Source: Mycolicibacterium duvalii
GTDB taxonomy: Bacteria > Actinomycetota > Actinomycetes > Mycobacteriales > Mycobacteriaceae
Length of the DNA: 64,000 nt
Assembly: GCF_010726645.1 (NCBI RefSeq)
Contig: NZ_AP022563.1
Span: 3,534,001-3,598,000 of the forward strand
Direction of reading: 5' to 3'
The notes beneath the pieces are model-generated. The model worked only from the letters and a program-made list of their open reading frames with translations. It was not told where the DNA came from and ran no database searches. Made by a program: the position numbers and the translations under genes. Of this stretch, positions 27,915 through 38,234 are shown piece after piece (the first letter of the stretch is position 1; each line of letters starts with the position of its first letter).

Positions 27915-29108
27915 CTACCCCAACAGCTCGGAAATCTGTGCGCCAGAGGCGATCTTGTTGCGGGTCTTCATCACCTTGCCCGGGAAGCCGCCGCCGACCA
28001 CACCGACCACGACGCCGTCGCGCTCGTAGTAGGCCAGGAACTTGCGGCCGTCGTCCTCGACGATGTGGACGGTGTCGGTGGCCTCGGGCTCGCCGAGCGC
28101 CTGGATCTTCACGTCGTACTGATCGCTCCAGAAGTACGGCACGGTCACCGCCGACGCCGGCTGCTGGCCGAGCATGGTGGGCACCAGCACGCGGGCTTGG
28201 TCGGCGACGTTGCTCCAGTGCTCGACGCGCACCTGGCCGCCGACCTGGTCACGCCAGGATGCGACGTCCCCGATAGCCCACACGTGCGGTGCGCTCCCGC
28301 GGCCGGCGTCGTCACAGACCACGCCGTTGTCGACGGAGATGCCGCTGCCCTCGAGCCAGTCAGTGTTGGGGCGCGAGCCGATTCCGACGATGACGACGTC
28401 GGCGTCCACCTCGGCGCCGTCACTGAGCGTGACCTTGCGGACCCGGTCGTCGCCCTGCACGCCGGCCACGCCGACGCCGCAGCGCACGTCGACACCTTCG
28501 GCGCGGTGCAACCGGGTGATCAGTTCGCCGATCTGCTCACCGAGGACCGAGGCCAGCGGGGCGGGCTGCGGCTCGACCAGCACCACGTCGACGCCCAGCT
28601 TGCGCAGGCTCGCCGCCACCTCGCACCCGATGAATCCGGCACCGACCACGACGGCATGCTTGGCCGTGGCCGCCTCCTTGCGCAGCGCGAGGCTCTCGTC
28701 GAAATTGCGCAGGACATGGATGCCCGGAAGGTCGGGGAAAGACGGGATGCGCTTGGGCACCAGACCGGTCGCGATGACGAGTTCGTCATAGGGCAGTTGG
28801 GTGCCGTCGGCCAGCGTCAGGGTCTGGGCGGCGGTGTCGACCGCGCGGGCCCCGTTGCCGAGCAGCACCGTGATGTCGTTCTCGGCGTAGAACTCCGCCG
28901 GCTTGAGCGTGACGTCGTCGGTTTCGGCGCGCAGCACCTCCTTCGACAAGGGCGGACGGTCGTAGGGCAGGTGGTCCTCGTCGCTGACGATGGTCACCGG
29001 ACCGCTGTACTCGGACCGACGTAGCTGCTCGGCCGTGCGTGCCGCGGCCAGACCGCCGCCGACGATCACGACACCGTTCGGGCCACTCTGCCCCGCTGAA
29101 GTGCTCAC
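27915..29108 (-). CDS. FAD-dependent ferredoxin reductase-type oxidoreductase
   Basis: 397 residues, the usual length. Pyridine nucleotide-disulfide oxidoreductase fold: FAD-binding VVIVGGGLAAARTAEQL near 13-29, ATGLVPKRIP, NAD-binding VVVGAGFIGCEVAASL, and FAD-binding AIGDVAS. No redox-active CxxxxC, so it belongs to the ferredoxin reductase (BphA4-like) group that feeds electrons from NAD(P)H to ferredoxins. It could serve the P450s or other oxygenases, but no ferredoxin gene is near. It lies 75 nt after the SDR gene; this is the arrangement of Rv0687-Rv0688. Confidence 0.9.
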   Translation of the reverse strand: MSTSAGQSGPNGVVIVGGGLAAARTAEQLRRSEYSGPVTIVSDEDHLPYDRPPLSKEVLRAETDDVTLKPAEFYAENDITVLLGNGARAVDTAAQTLTLADGTQLPYDELVIATGLVPKRIPSFPDLPGIHVLRNFDESLALRKEAATAKHAVVVGAGFIGCEVAASLRKLGVDVVLVEPQPAPLASVLGEQIGELITRLHRAEGVDVRCGVGVAGVQGDDRVRKVTLSDGAEVDADVVIVGIGSRPNTDWLEGSGISVDNGVVCDDAGRGSAPHVWAIGDVASWRDQVGGQVRVEHWSNVADQARVLVPTMLGQQPASAVTVPYFWSDQYDVKIQALGEPEATDTVHIVEDDGRKFLAYYERDGVVVGVVGGGFPGKVMKTRNKIASGAQISELLG

Positions 29109-29183
29109 GTGGGCTTTTTACACGATGCGGCGACGCAGGTGTAGCCCACCCCACAGGTGAGCGCTCAGCATTACGGCGGGAGG

Positions 29184-30044
<861 letters not shown>

Positions 30045-30056
30045 CTAACAGCAGAA

Positions 30057-30072
30057 CTAGAACGCGTTCTAG
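30057..30072. promoter_or_regulatory. KstR-type operator upstream of the SDR gene
   Basis: CTAGAACGCGTTCTAG is a perfect 16-bp palindrome. Its inner 14 bases fit the KstR consensus TNNAACNNGTTNNA (cholesterol-catabolism repressor). Centred about 30 nt before the SDR start, a position suited to repression. Confidence 0.8.
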
Positions 30073-30083
30073 GTTTGTCCCGC

Positions 30084-30905
30084 TCACAGGTCGGCGATGA
30101 TCTCGGCCCGCTTGGCCGAGTACTCGGCGTCGGTGATGGACCCGGTCGCCCGCAGCGTTTCCAGCTTCTGCAGCCGTTCTGCGATCGTCGGCTCGGCGGG
30201 CTGGGCAACCGGGGCCACAGGTGCCGGCACCTGCGCCGCCTGTTGCGCCGCGGCGTGCCGGACGATGGCCTGGACCTGCTGACGGGCAGCAGGATTGGAC
30301 CGCAGGTCGATCATGTTGTCGACGGGGATGCCGTGCGTCTTGAGCACCTGCAGGATCTCCATCAGCGGTTCGGCGTGGCCGGTGAGGTCGTAGGTCCGGT
30401 TGTCCTCGGCCACGGTGAATGTCGCCGGCATCATGCCGCTGACCAAAGCGCTTCGCTCCCAATCGATCTGGTAATCGTTGGTGACAGGGTCCACCAGCGC
30501 GACCAGCTTGCGGCTGGTGATCATCGGCAGGCGGCTGACCGATGCGACCACCTTGTCCTGAGTCGCGAACGGCGTGATACCCGGACCGGACACCTGCAGG
30601 TCGAGCTTGACCAGGGGGCGGTCGTTGATCCGGGTGTTGGTCTCGTGGATGCCGGTGACCAGAGCCAACGCCAGTACGCCGGTGGATTCCATCTCCGCGG
30701 TCCTGGCCGCGGACTTGGCGCCGAAACCCGTGATCACGAGCGCGATCAAGACATCGAGCGCGGTGACCAGCAGGCCGGTCCACAACATCCAGCCCAACAT
30801 CGGGTCGGCACCGCTGGCGAAGTAGATGACCAGGAAGAGCGGGCCGACGATGCCGCACAGCAGCACGAACAGCTGAACGCGCACGTATCGCCAGAACGTC
30901 GACAT
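30084..30905 (-). CDS. Membrane protein with C-terminal SHOCT domain
   Basis: 273 residues. Two N-terminal membrane helices (about 8-30 and 36-61), then a cytoplasmic region of mixed alpha/beta character (about 85-195), an Ala/Pro/Gln linker, and a C-terminal SHOCT motif (RLQKLETLRATGSITDAEY, 240-258). SHOCT domains are short oligomerisation modules with no assigned catalytic role. It lies between the cutinase and the KstR-boxed SDR, on the same strand. Matches the position of Rv0686, also a membrane protein. Function unknown. Confidence 0.8.
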   Translation of the reverse strand: MSTFWRYVRVQLFVLLCGIVGPLFLVIYFASGADPMLGWMLWTGLLVTALDVLIALVITGFGAKSAARTAEMESTGVLALALVTGIHETNTRINDRPLVKLDLQVSGPGITPFATQDKVVASVSRLPMITSRKLVALVDPVTNDYQIDWERSALVSGMMPATFTVAEDNRTYDLTGHAEPLMEILQVLKTHGIPVDNMIDLRSNPAARQQVQAIVRHAAAQQAAQVPAPVAPVAQPAEPTIAERLQKLETLRATGSITDAEYSAKRAEIIADL

Positions 30906-30956
30906 GGCAGCATTATCGCTGCGCGACGCCTTCTCTGCCGCGGTTCGCGGTCAGAG

Positions 30957-31805
30957 TCAGCCGGCGGCGACGAAGACCGGGGCGCTCGGCGCCGGGGTGG
31001 CCTCCGGGGAGTCGCCGGTGGACACCATCTGGTACAGCGGCATCGTCCACGAGTCCATCGCCGCCGCGTTGCGCGCGTAGCTGGTGTGCACGGCCACCGC
31101 GGCCGGGTTCATCTCGTCCTCGGCGTCGGGATCGTAGTCGCACACCGCGTCACCGAGGTTGCAGACACTGATCGTGCGCATCCCGACCGAGACCGGCAGC
31201 GGAGCCGGCGCCTTGGCGAGGATCGGCCAGTCCTGCGCGACCCCCATCCCCGCACCGGGCACCGATGCGACCGAGCCGAGGTTGATCGTCGGGTCCTCGG
31301 GGCGCCGGTCACCGTCGGCGACCAGCAGCGCCGCGGCCAGGTTCGGGCTCGCGTCGAGCGCGTGCAGGTTGCGGTGCACCACCATGGCGCCCTGGGAGTA
31401 ACCGGCCAGCACCACTTGGCTGGTGGGGCACTGCGCGACGAAGGCCTGGTATTGCTGTCCGAGCGCTGTCGCACCGGCGTCGACACTGCCCATGAACGCG
31501 GCCCAGTCCAGGATGCCGCCGTCCTCCGGCACGGCGGTCGCGGGATAGGCGACGGCCTCGGCGGTGATGGTGCGCCCGTCCTGCTGCACCAGCTGCGCCA
31601 GGTCGCGGTAGGACTTGTAGACCACACGGCCCATGCCGCCGTCGGCGGACATGTCACCGGCCCGCTCACCGGAGCCGGCCGCGCCGATCACATGTACGTC
31701 GGGGCACTCGGGCTGAGCGGACGCGACACCCGCGCCCAGACCCGCCATGGCCACGGCACTCGCGGCAGCGGCCAGCGCCGCGAACCCAGTTCTGCGATGA
31801 GACAA
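30957..31805 (-). CDS. Cutinase-family secreted serine esterase
   Basis: 282 residues if translation starts at a TTG (31805) that follows an AAGAGG site; a GTG at 31832 is in frame but has no ribosome site. Signal peptide with Ala-rich core ending ASA. Mature start QPECPDVHVIGAAGSGE is the cutinase signature. Nucleophile motif GYSQGAMV, catalytic Asp in VCDYDPDAED and His in VAVHTSYARN. Cysteines of the two cutinase disulfides are present. Mycobacterial homologues are esterases or phospholipases acting on cell-envelope or host lipids. Start choice is uncertain. Confidence 0.88.
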   Translation of the reverse strand: MSHRRTGFAALAAAASAVAMAGLGAGVASAQPECPDVHVIGAAGSGERAGDMSADGGMGRVVYKSYRDLAQLVQQDGRTITAEAVAYPATAVPEDGGILDWAAFMGSVDAGATALGQQYQAFVAQCPTSQVVLAGYSQGAMVVHRNLHALDASPNLAAALLVADGDRRPEDPTINLGSVASVPGAGMGVAQDWPILAKAPAPLPVSVGMRTISVCNLGDAVCDYDPDAEDEMNPAAVAVHTSYARNAAAMDSWTMPLYQMVSTGDSPEATPAPSAPVFVAAG

Positions 31806-31937
31806 CGAACAACCTCTTAGTTCTGATGGCACGGTGTGCCGGCCGACCCCTCGACGACCGTCGAGACATACATCGCCCGCCCGGCGTGCGGCGTTACAGC
31901 GTTGCCACCGCTACACGCGTGATGCAGGGTGAGACCG

Positions 31938-32894
31938 ATGCCCGAGGACATGCTCATCGCCCGAAACCCGGAGGAAGGTACGACATTGCCGTACCTCATT
32001 CGGTTGCCCTTGGGCACCGAAGGCGTGATCTTGAAGACCCGGGAGACGTGGCCACGGACCAACAAGGTGTACTGCCACCGGCTCGAACAGTGGCCGGCGG
32101 ACGCCGAAGTGATTGAGCGGCTGGCGGTCCGCTCGATCAGCAGACGTGGGGCCGCCATCGATCTGGTGCTCGAACGCGGACGAGAGAACCGGTCGCAATT
32201 CGTGCTCACCCGAGCCCGTGGCCGCGAGATGGTGTTCTGGCAATCTCGCCGCACCGCCCGACAAGCGCGACCCAATGTCGCACTGCCCACCGCCCGAGCA
32301 CACGGCCGGACCCTGGAGATCGCGGTGGACAGCCACGAGCGTTACGGCTACAAGTTCGGCGACCAACAGGCCACCACGATCCGCCGCGCGCTGCCGGCCG
32401 GAGACTACGCCGTCTACTGCGGCGATGTGCTGGTCGCTTCAGCGGAACGCAAGAGCATCGAAGATCTGTCCGCCGGGCTGCTGTCCGGCAAGCTCACCTA
32501 TCAATTGGCCGAGCTGGCAAGCCTCCCGCGCGCGGCCGTCGTCGTCGAGTCGGGGTACTCGCGGATCTTCAGGCTCGAGCACGTCAGCGCCTCCGCTGTG
32601 GCCGAAGCGCTGGCCGAGGCGCAGGCGCGCTTCCCGTCACTGCCGATCGTGTTCGTCGAATCGCGCGCGCTGGCCCAGGAATGGATCTACCGCTGGCTGG
32701 GTGCCTGTCTGCACGAACATGAACTGCACACCGCCACCGACTTCCGAGGCCGGCCAGAGACTCCGGCCGCACCGGAGCCGGTGGGAGACAGGGAAATCCG
32801 GGCCTGGGCACGGGAACGGGGCCTGGCGGTCGGAGACCGCGGCAGGATTTCCTCAGCGATTGTCGAACAATTCCGCGCGGACCAGCACCGGTAG
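31938..32894 (+). CDS. ERCC4-family nuclease with Lsr2-like C-terminal DNA-binding domain
   Basis: 318 residues from the ATG at 31938 (AGGG site 8-10 nt upstream); a GTG at 31929 and an ATG at 31950 are also in frame. N-terminal ~120 residues: an actinobacterial domain with the LPYLIRLPLG and SRRGAAIDLVLERGRENRSQ blocks. Middle (about 125-250): an ERCC4/XPF nuclease with Asp131 (VDSHE), AGDYAVYCGD and the catalytic ERKSIED (170-176). C-terminal ~35 residues (about 284-317), IRAWARERGLAVGDRGRISS, match the Lsr2 DNA-binding domain including its RGR minor-groove motif. Convergent with tuf. No helicase or partner gene adjoins it. It probably cuts structured or flapped DNA, perhaps in AT-rich regions. 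Confidence 0.88.
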   Translation: MPEDMLIARNPEEGTTLPYLIRLPLGTEGVILKTRETWPRTNKVYCHRLEQWPADAEVIERLAVRSISRRGAAIDLVLERGRENRSQFVLTRARGREMVFWQSRRTARQARPNVALPTARAHGRTLEIAVDSHERYGYKFGDQQATTIRRALPAGDYAVYCGDVLVASAERKSIEDLSAGLLSGKLTYQLAELASLPRAAVVVESGYSRIFRLEHVSASAVAEALAEAQARFPSLPIVFVESRALAQEWIYRWLGACLHEHELHTATDFRGRPETPAAPEPVGDREIRAWARERGLAVGDRGRISSAIVEQFRADQHR

Positions 32895-32910
32895 AAGTCG
32901 AGAAAACGAA

Positions 32911-32942
32911 AAGCGGCGCCCACCCGAAGGTGAGCGCCGCTT
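32911..32942 (-). terminator. Terminator of the str operon (after tuf)
   Basis: Stem of 13 pairs with one C-A mismatch (32911-32924 with 32929-32942) closed by a C(UUCG)G tetraloop in the RNA, followed on the minus strand by TTTTCGTTTTC. It lies 20 nt past the tuf stop; the convergent ERCC4 gene stops 16 nt before it. Confidence 0.9.
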
Positions 32943-32962
32943 CGCGGTACTGAGTCAGATCG

Positions 32963-34153
32963 TCACTTGACGATCTTGGTGACGCGGCCGGCGCCGACGG
33001 TACGGCCGCCCTCGCGGATCGCGAAGCGCAGGCCCTCGTCCATGGCGACGGGCTGGATCAGCTTGACGGAGATGTCGGTGTTGTCACCGGGCATCACCAT
33101 CTCGGTGCCCTCGGGCAGGGTCACCACGCCGGTCACGTCCGTGGTCCGGAAGTAGAACTGCGGACGGTAGTTGTTGAAGAACGGCGTGTGGCGGCCACCC
33201 TCGTCCTTGGACAGGATGTAGACGCTGCCCTCGAACTCGGTGTGCGGGGTGGTGGTGCCGGGCTTGACCACGACCTGGCCGCGCTCGACGTCCTCACGCT
33301 TGATACCGCGCAGCAACAGACCGACGTTGTCACCGGCCTGGCCCTGATCGAGCAGCTTGCGGAACATCTCGACACCGGTGACGGTGGTCTTGGTGGTCCC
33401 CTCGCGGATGCCGACGATCTCGACTTCCTCGTTCACGTTGACCACACCGCGCTCCACACGACCGGTGACCACGGTGCCGCGGCCGGTGATCGTGAAGACG
33501 TCCTCGACGGGCATCAGGAACGGCTTGTCGGTCTCGCGAACCGGGTCCGGGATGGACTCGTCCACGGCCTCCATGAGCTCCTCGACGGACTTGACCCACT
33601 TCTCGTCGCCCTCGAGCGCCTTCAGCGCCGAGACGCGGATGACCGGGGCGTCCTCGTCGAAGTCCTGGGCGGCCAGCAGCTCGCGGACCTCCATCTCGAC
33701 GAGCTCGAGCAGCTCCTCGTCGTCGACCATGTCGGCCTTGTTCAACGCGACCAGGATGTAGGGCACGCCGACCTGGCGGCCGAGCAGCACGTGCTCACGG
33801 GTCTGGGGCATCGGGCCGTCCGTGGCGGCGACCACCAGGATCGCGCCGTCCATCTGGGCGGCACCGGTGATCATGTTCTTGATGTAGTCAGCGTGACCGG
33901 GGGCATCCACGTGGGCGTAGTGCCGCTTGTCGGTCTGGTACTCCACGTGGGAGATGTTGATCGTGATACCGCGCTGACGCTCCTCGGGCGCATTGTCGAT
34001 CTGGTCGAATGCGCGCGACTCGTTCAACTCCGGGAACTTGTCGTGCAGAACCTTGGTGATAGCTGCGGTCAGCGTGGTCTTGCCGTGGTCAACGTGACCG
34101 ATGGTCCCGATGTTGACGTGCGGCTTCGTCCGCTCGAACTTCGCCTTCGCCAC
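32963..34153 (-). CDS. tuf: Elongation factor Tu
   Basis: 396 residues, full length. GTPase delivering aminoacyl-tRNA to the ribosome. P-loop GHVDHGKT at 19-26, DAPGHADYI and NKADM motifs. GTG start preceded by a strong AGGAGG site. Last gene of the str operon, 176 nt after fusA, a gap long enough to hold its own promoter, though I could not pick one with confidence. Single copy in the window. Confidence 0.99.
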   Translation of the reverse strand: MAKAKFERTKPHVNIGTIGHVDHGKTTLTAAITKVLHDKFPELNESRAFDQIDNAPEERQRGITINISHVEYQTDKRHYAHVDAPGHADYIKNMITGAAQMDGAILVVAATDGPMPQTREHVLLGRQVGVPYILVALNKADMVDDEELLELVEMEVRELLAAQDFDEDAPVIRVSALKALEGDEKWVKSVEELMEAVDESIPDPVRETDKPFLMPVEDVFTITGRGTVVTGRVERGVVNVNEEVEIVGIREGTTKTTVTGVEMFRKLLDQGQAGDNVGLLLRGIKREDVERGQVVVKPGTTTPHTEFEGSVYILSKDEGGRHTPFFNNYRPQFYFRTTDVTGVVTLPEGTEMVMPGDNTDISVKLIQPVAMDEGLRFAIREGGRTVGAGRVTKIVK

Positions 34154-34248
34154 TGTGTTGTCCTCCTGGACTGTGTTGGTGCTTCTTCTAAAGCAATTTC
34201 GATGTGTTCAGTTGTGTGGTCTTACCAGACCTGCGAGAACGCGGGATT

Positions 34249-34268
34249 ACTGACCCGTCGCCTTCGCG
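34249..34268. repeat. Direct repeat copy of the fusA 3' end (distal copy)
   Basis: ACTGACCCGTCGCCTTCGCG on the plus strand, identical over 20 bp to 34332-34351, which encodes the last residues and stop of fusA. Read on the minus strand this copy also gives the sense of the fusA ending followed by TAA. The period is 83 bp. Confidence 0.8.
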
Positions 34269-34329
34269 CTGCCCATTGCTCGACTCCGGATCAGCTCCGC
34301 GCCTCGGGCCGCTGGGCGGCCGTCGATGC

Positions 34330-36435
34330 TCACTGACCCGTCGCCTTCGCGATGATCTCCTTCGACACGTTCGCCGGAACCTCGGCGTACGAGTCGAACA
34401 CCATGGAGTAGTTCGCCCGGCCCTGGGTCTTCGACCGAAGGTCTCCGACGTAGCCGAACATCTCCGAGAGCGGGACCTGCGCCTTGACGACACGGGCACC
34501 GCTCCGCTCCTCCATGGCCTGGATCTGACCACGGCGGGAGTTCAGGTCGCCGATCACCTCACCCATGTAGTCCTCGGGGGTGGTGACCTCGACGGCCATG
34601 ATGGGCTCCAGGATGACGGGCTGCGCGGCCTGCGCGGCCTTCTTCAGCACCTGGGAGCCGGCCACCTTGAACGCCATTTCCGACGAGTCGACCTCGTGGA
34701 AGGCGCCGTCGAGCAGCGTGACCTTCAGGTTCACCAGCGGGTAGCCGGCGAGCACGCCGTACTGCATGGCGTCCTGCGCACCGGCATCCACCGACGGGAT
34801 GTACTCACGCGGGATACGGCCACCGGTGACCTTGTTCTCGAACTCGTAGGTGGCACCGTCCTCGCCGCTGAACGGCTCGAGGTCGATGAGCACCTTGGCG
34901 AACTGGCCGGAGCCACCCGTCTGCTTCTTGTGGGTGAACTCGACCTTCTCGACCTTGCGCTTGATGGTCTCGCGGTAGGCCACCTGCGGCTTGCCGACGT
35001 TGGCCTCGACCTTGAACTCGCGGCGCATGCGGTCCACCAGGATGTCCAGGTGCAGCTCGCCCATGCCGCCGATCACGGTCTGGCCGGTCTCCTGGTCCAG
35101 GTGCACCTTGAAGGTCGGATCCTCTTCGGCGAGCTTCTGGATCGCGGTGCCCAGCTTCTCCTGGTCACTCTTGGTCTTGGGCTCGATGGCCACCTCGATC
35201 ACCGGATCCGGGAAGGTCATCGACTCGAGCACGATCTGCTCGTTGGCGTCGGAGAGGGTGTCACCGGTGGTGGTGTCCTTCAGCCCGATCACGGCGTAGA
35301 TGTGACCCGCGCTGGCCCGCTCGACCGGGTTCTCCTTGTTGGCGTGCATCTGGAACAGCTTGCCCAGCCGCTCCTTCTTGCCCTTCGTGGAGTTCACGAC
35401 CTGCGAGCCGGACTCGACGGTGCCCGAGTACACCCGGACGTAGGTCAGCTTGCCGAAGAACGGGTGCACCGCGATCTTGAACGCCAGCGCCGAGAACGGC
35501 TCGTCGGTCGACGGCCTGCGGGTGATGACCTCGTCCTCCTTGTTGGGGACGTGGCCCTGCACGTTCTCGACGTCCAGCGGCGAGGGCAGGTAGTCGATGA
35601 CGGCGTCGAGCATGGGCTGTACGCCCTTGTTCTTGAACGCGCTGCCGCACAGCACCGGGTACAGCTCGCTGGCCACGGTCAGCTTGCGGATCGCGCCCTT
35701 GATCTCGTCGACCGTGAGCTCTTCGCCACCGAAGTACTTCTCCAGCAGCTCCTCGTCGGTCTCGGCGACCGTCTCGAGCAGCTTGGTGCGGTACTCGTCG
35801 GCCTGCTCGGCGAGCTCGGCCGGGATGTCCTCGACCTCGTACTTCTCACCGAGGGCGGTCTCGCCGCGCCACACCTTGGCCTTCATCTCGACCAGGTCGA
35901 TGATGCCGATGAAGTCGTTCTCCGCGCCGATCGGCAGCTGGATGACCAGCGGCTTGGCGCCCAGGCGCTCCTCGATGGTGCGCACGGTGAAGTAGAAGTC
36001 CGCGCCCAGCTTGTCCATCTTGTTGACGAAGCAGATACGCGGGACGTCGTACTTGTCGGCCTGCCGCCACACCTGCTCGGACTGCGGCTCCACGCCCTCT
36101 TTGCCGTCGAACACGGCCACGGCGCCGTCGAGGACGCGCAGCGAGCGCTCCACCTCGACGGTGAAGTCGACGTGCCCGGGGGTGTCGATGATGTTGATCT
36201 GGTTGTCGTTCCAGAAGCAGGTCACTGCGGCCGAGGTGATCGTGATGCCGCGCTCCTGCTCCTGCTCCATCCAGTCGGTGGTCGACGCACCGTCGTGCGT
36301 CTCACCGATCTTGTAGTTGACGCCCGTGTAGTACAGGATGCGCTCGGTCGTCGTCGTCTTGCCGGCATCGATGTGCGCCATGATGCCGATGTTGCGGACC
36401 CGGTTCAGGTCGGTAAGCACGTCCTTCTGTGCCAC
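34330..36435 (-). CDS. fusA: Elongation factor G
   Basis: 701 residues, full length. GTPase driving ribosomal translocation and, with RRF, recycling. G1 motif [13 protein letters not shown] near 18-30, DTPGHVDF and NKMDK motifs; domains II-V are all present to the C-terminal IAKATGQ. It is preceded by rpsG (59-nt gap). The last 20 bases are repeated 83 bp downstream. Confidence 0.99.
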   Translation of the reverse strand: MAQKDVLTDLNRVRNIGIMAHIDAGKTTTTERILYYTGVNYKIGETHDGASTTDWMEQEQERGITITSAAVTCFWNDNQINIIDTPGHVDFTVEVERSLRVLDGAVAVFDGKEGVEPQSEQVWRQADKYDVPRICFVNKMDKLGADFYFTVRTIEERLGAKPLVIQLPIGAENDFIGIIDLVEMKAKVWRGETALGEKYEVEDIPAELAEQADEYRTKLLETVAETDEELLEKYFGGEELTVDEIKGAIRKLTVASELYPVLCGSAFKNKGVQPMLDAVIDYLPSPLDVENVQGHVPNKEDEVITRRPSTDEPFSALAFKIAVHPFFGKLTYVRVYSGTVESGSQVVNSTKGKKERLGKLFQMHANKENPVERASAGHIYAVIGLKDTTTGDTLSDANEQIVLESMTFPDPVIEVAIEPKTKSDQEKLGTAIQKLAEEDPTFKVHLDQETGQTVIGGMGELHLDILVDRMRREFKVEANVGKPQVAYRETIKRKVEKVEFTHKKQTGGSGQFAKVLIDLEPFSGEDGATYEFENKVTGGRIPREYIPSVDAGAQDAMQYGVLAGYPLVNLKVTLLDGAFHEVDSSEMAFKVAGSQVLKKAAQAAQPVILEPIMAVEVTTPEDYMGEVIGDLNSRRGQIQAMEERSGARVVKAQVPLSEMFGYVGDLRSKTQGRANYSMVFDSYAEVPANVSKEIIAKATGQ
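34332..34351. repeat. Direct repeat copy of the fusA 3' end (coding copy)
   Basis: Identical 20-mer to 34249-34268, here covering the fusA C-terminal codons. The flanking bases differ, with stop TGA here and TAA in the distal copy. Confidence 0.8.
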
Positions 36436-36494
36436 AGAAGTCTTCTCTTTCGCTTGGTAGTTTGCTGTTCATTCGCCGGCGCCGCCGGCGGCCG

Positions 36495-36965
36495 TCACCA
36501 GCGGTAGTGCGCGAAGGCCCGGTTCGCTTCGGCCATCTTGTGGGTGTCCTCGCGTCGTTTGACGGCGGCACCCAGGCCGTTGCTGGCGTCGAGGATCTCG
36601 TTGGCCAGGCGCTCGATCATGGTCTTCTCGCGACGCTGCTTGGAGAAACTCACCAGCCAGCGCAGGGCCAGCGTGGTCGACCGGTCCGGCCGGACCTCGA
36701 CGGGAACCTGGTAGGTCGCACCACCGACGCGACGGCTGCGGACCTCGAGGGCGGGCTTGACGTTGTCCATGGCGCGCTTGAGCGTCACCACGGGGTCGGT
36801 GCCGGTCTTCTCACGGGCCTGTTCGAGCGCACCGTAAACAATGCGCTCGGCCAGTGATTTCTTCCCGTCCAGCAGAACTTTGTTGACCAGCTGGGTGACC
36901 AGCTGCGACCCGTAGACCGGATCGTTGACCAACGGACGCTTGGGCGCGGGTCCCTTGCGCGGCAT
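36495..36965 (-). CDS. rpsG: 30S ribosomal protein S7
   Basis: 156 residues from the ATG at 36965 ([20 protein letters not shown]); upstream open frame lies inside rpsL. S7 nucleates assembly of the 30S head. The signature around [20 protein letters not shown] is present in slightly altered form. The start shares one base with the rpsL stop (TGATG). Confidence 0.98.
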   Translation of the reverse strand: MPRKGPAPKRPLVNDPVYGSQLVTQLVNKVLLDGKKSLAERIVYGALEQAREKTGTDPVVTLKRAMDNVKPALEVRSRRVGGATYQVPVEVRPDRSTTLALRWLVSFSKQRREKTMIERLANEILDASNGLGAAVKRREDTHKMAEANRAFAHYRW

Positions 36966-37339
36966 CAGCTCTTCTCCTTCTTCGCGCCGTAACGGCTGCG
37001 GGCCTGCTTGCGGTTCTTCACACCCTGGGTGTCCAGGGACCCGCGGATGATCTTGTAGCGCACACCGGGCAGGTCCTTCACACGACCGCCGCGCACCAGC
37101 ACCATCGAGTGCTCCTGCAGGTTGTGGCCCTCGCCCGGGATGTAGGCGGTGACCTCGACCGCGCTGGTCAGCCGCACACGCGCGACCTTGCGAAGCGCCG
37201 AGTTCGGCTTCTTCGGGGTCGTCGTGTACACGCGGGTGCACACACCGCGACGCTGCGGGCTGCCCTTGAGGGCCGCGGTCTTCACCTTGGCGATCTTGTC
37301 GCGGCGACCCTTACGGACCAGCTGGTTGATGGTTGGCAT
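36965..37339 (-). CDS. rpsL: 30S ribosomal protein S12
   Basis: 124 residues. S12 monitors codon-anticodon pairing at the decoding centre. Lys43 (in [11 protein letters not shown]) and Lys88 (in [10 protein letters not shown]), the two residues whose change gives streptomycin resistance, are both wild-type. First gene of the str operon (rpsL-rpsG-fusA-tuf), with a ~245-nt leader after the promoter at 37585-37612. Confidence 0.98.
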   Translation of the reverse strand: MPTINQLVRKGRRDKIAKVKTAALKGSPQRRGVCTRVYTTTPKKPNSALRKVARVRLTSAVEVTAYIPGEGHNLQEHSMVLVRGGRVKDLPGVRYKIIRGSLDTQGVKNRKQARSRYGAKKEKS

Positions 37340-37584
37340 GTACCGGCTTTCTGTGTTGCTCGTTCTGTGGTGCTTGCTGTTCTAAGTTCTCTTGTCCTGC
37401 TGTTACGCCCCCGCTGCTTACCCCGCAGCCGGGCGTGTCGCATGCGGCCAGCCGTGGCTCTCGGGCAATTCCCGACTCACCGAACACGGAGGACATGCAA
37501 ATTGGCCCGGAGTGCAGGCTTTGCTCGTGGTTCTTGAGACAGTCAGGAACCGCAGGCGCCCTTGTCTGCCAGGCACGACGATCC
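37340..37584 (-). other. 5' leader of the str operon
   Basis: Non-coding. An imperfect hairpin at 37528-37550 (9-bp arms with one mismatch, 5-nt loop) is the only clear structure. No short ORF with a ribosome site and no known riboswitch pattern was recognised. Confidence 0.45.
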
Positions 37585-37612
37585 ACAATACCAGGGTCGC
37601 GGACCTCGACAA
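37585..37612 (-). promoter_or_regulatory. rpsL: Promoter of the str operon (rpsL)
   Basis: Minus strand: -35 TTGTCG (37607-37612), 16-nt spacer, -10 TATTGT (37585-37590), followed by GGATCG. The same -10 with a similar downstream TGGAC sequence is found at the rpoB promoter. Confidence 0.65.
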
Positions 37613-37647
37613 AACCCGCTGACCTGCGGATCTCGGCTCCGGAGGCG

Positions 37648-38223
37648 TCAGCGGGACCGCATTCCGGCGGCCAGACGCATGACCATGTCCGTGAAGACGG
37701 CGTCGGTGTCGATGCCGGCCATCACCCCGGTCATCTCCAGCAGGACGAAGCCGTGCATCGCCGACCAGAACTCCAGCGCGGCGTAGAACGCGGCCTCCTC
37801 GTCGAGGCCGTAGGCCGCCAGCACCGAGATGACCGGTGCGGCGGCCGCGTGGGTGGCGTCGGTGAACTCGGGGTCGTCGCCGCCCAGCGGCATCCGGGTG
37901 AACGCCGAGTACCGCCCGGGATGGTGGTGGGCGTAGCTGCGGTAGGCGCTGGCCATGACCACCACCGCGTCGTCGGGGCTGCGCCCCTGTGCGACGGTGT
38001 TGAGCATCTCGATGATGTCGCCGACCACCCGCATGCGGACGGTGCGCCGCAGGTCGTCGAGGCTGTGCACGTGGTTGTACAGCGACGGGCCCTTGGTGCC
38101 GAGCTGGTTGGCCAGCGCGTTGATGGTCAGCGCGTCCCAGCCCTCGCGATCCAGGAAGGTCAGTGCGGCGTTGACGATGGCGTCGCGACTCAATTTCGCC
38201 GAACGCGGCGGCCGGACTGCCAT
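37648..38223 (-). CDS. TetR-family regulator upstream of rpsL
   Basis: 191 residues from the ATG at 38223 (MAVRPPRSAKLSRDAIVNAAL); the open frame extends upstream inside the lipoprotein gene but is not TetR-like. Helix-turn-helix LTINALANQLGTKGPSLYNHVHS near 31-53; the remaining helices resemble the WHG-type TetR C-terminal domain. It is 11 nt downstream of the DUF3558 gene, with only 35 nt between its stop and the str promoter. Equivalent to Rv0681. Ligand and targets are unknown. Confidence 0.88.
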   Translation of the reverse strand: MAVRPPRSAKLSRDAIVNAALTFLDREGWDALTINALANQLGTKGPSLYNHVHSLDDLRRTVRMRVVGDIIEMLNTVAQGRSPDDAVVVMASAYRSYAHHHPGRYSAFTRMPLGGDDPEFTDATHAAAAPVISVLAAYGLDEEAAFYAALEFWSAMHGFVLLEMTGVMAGIDTDAVFTDMVMRLAAGMRSR

Positions 38224-38234
38224 GTCGCGCAACT

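Noticed and set aside
32911..32942. The tuf hairpin as a bidirectional terminator for the ERCC4 gene
   Set aside because: On the plus strand the hairpin is followed by TTCGCGG with no run of T, so it fits only the minus direction.
34154..34248. A tuf-specific promoter in the fusA-tuf spacer
   Set aside because: Several weak TANNNT-like hexamers but no matching -35; none stands out enough to list.
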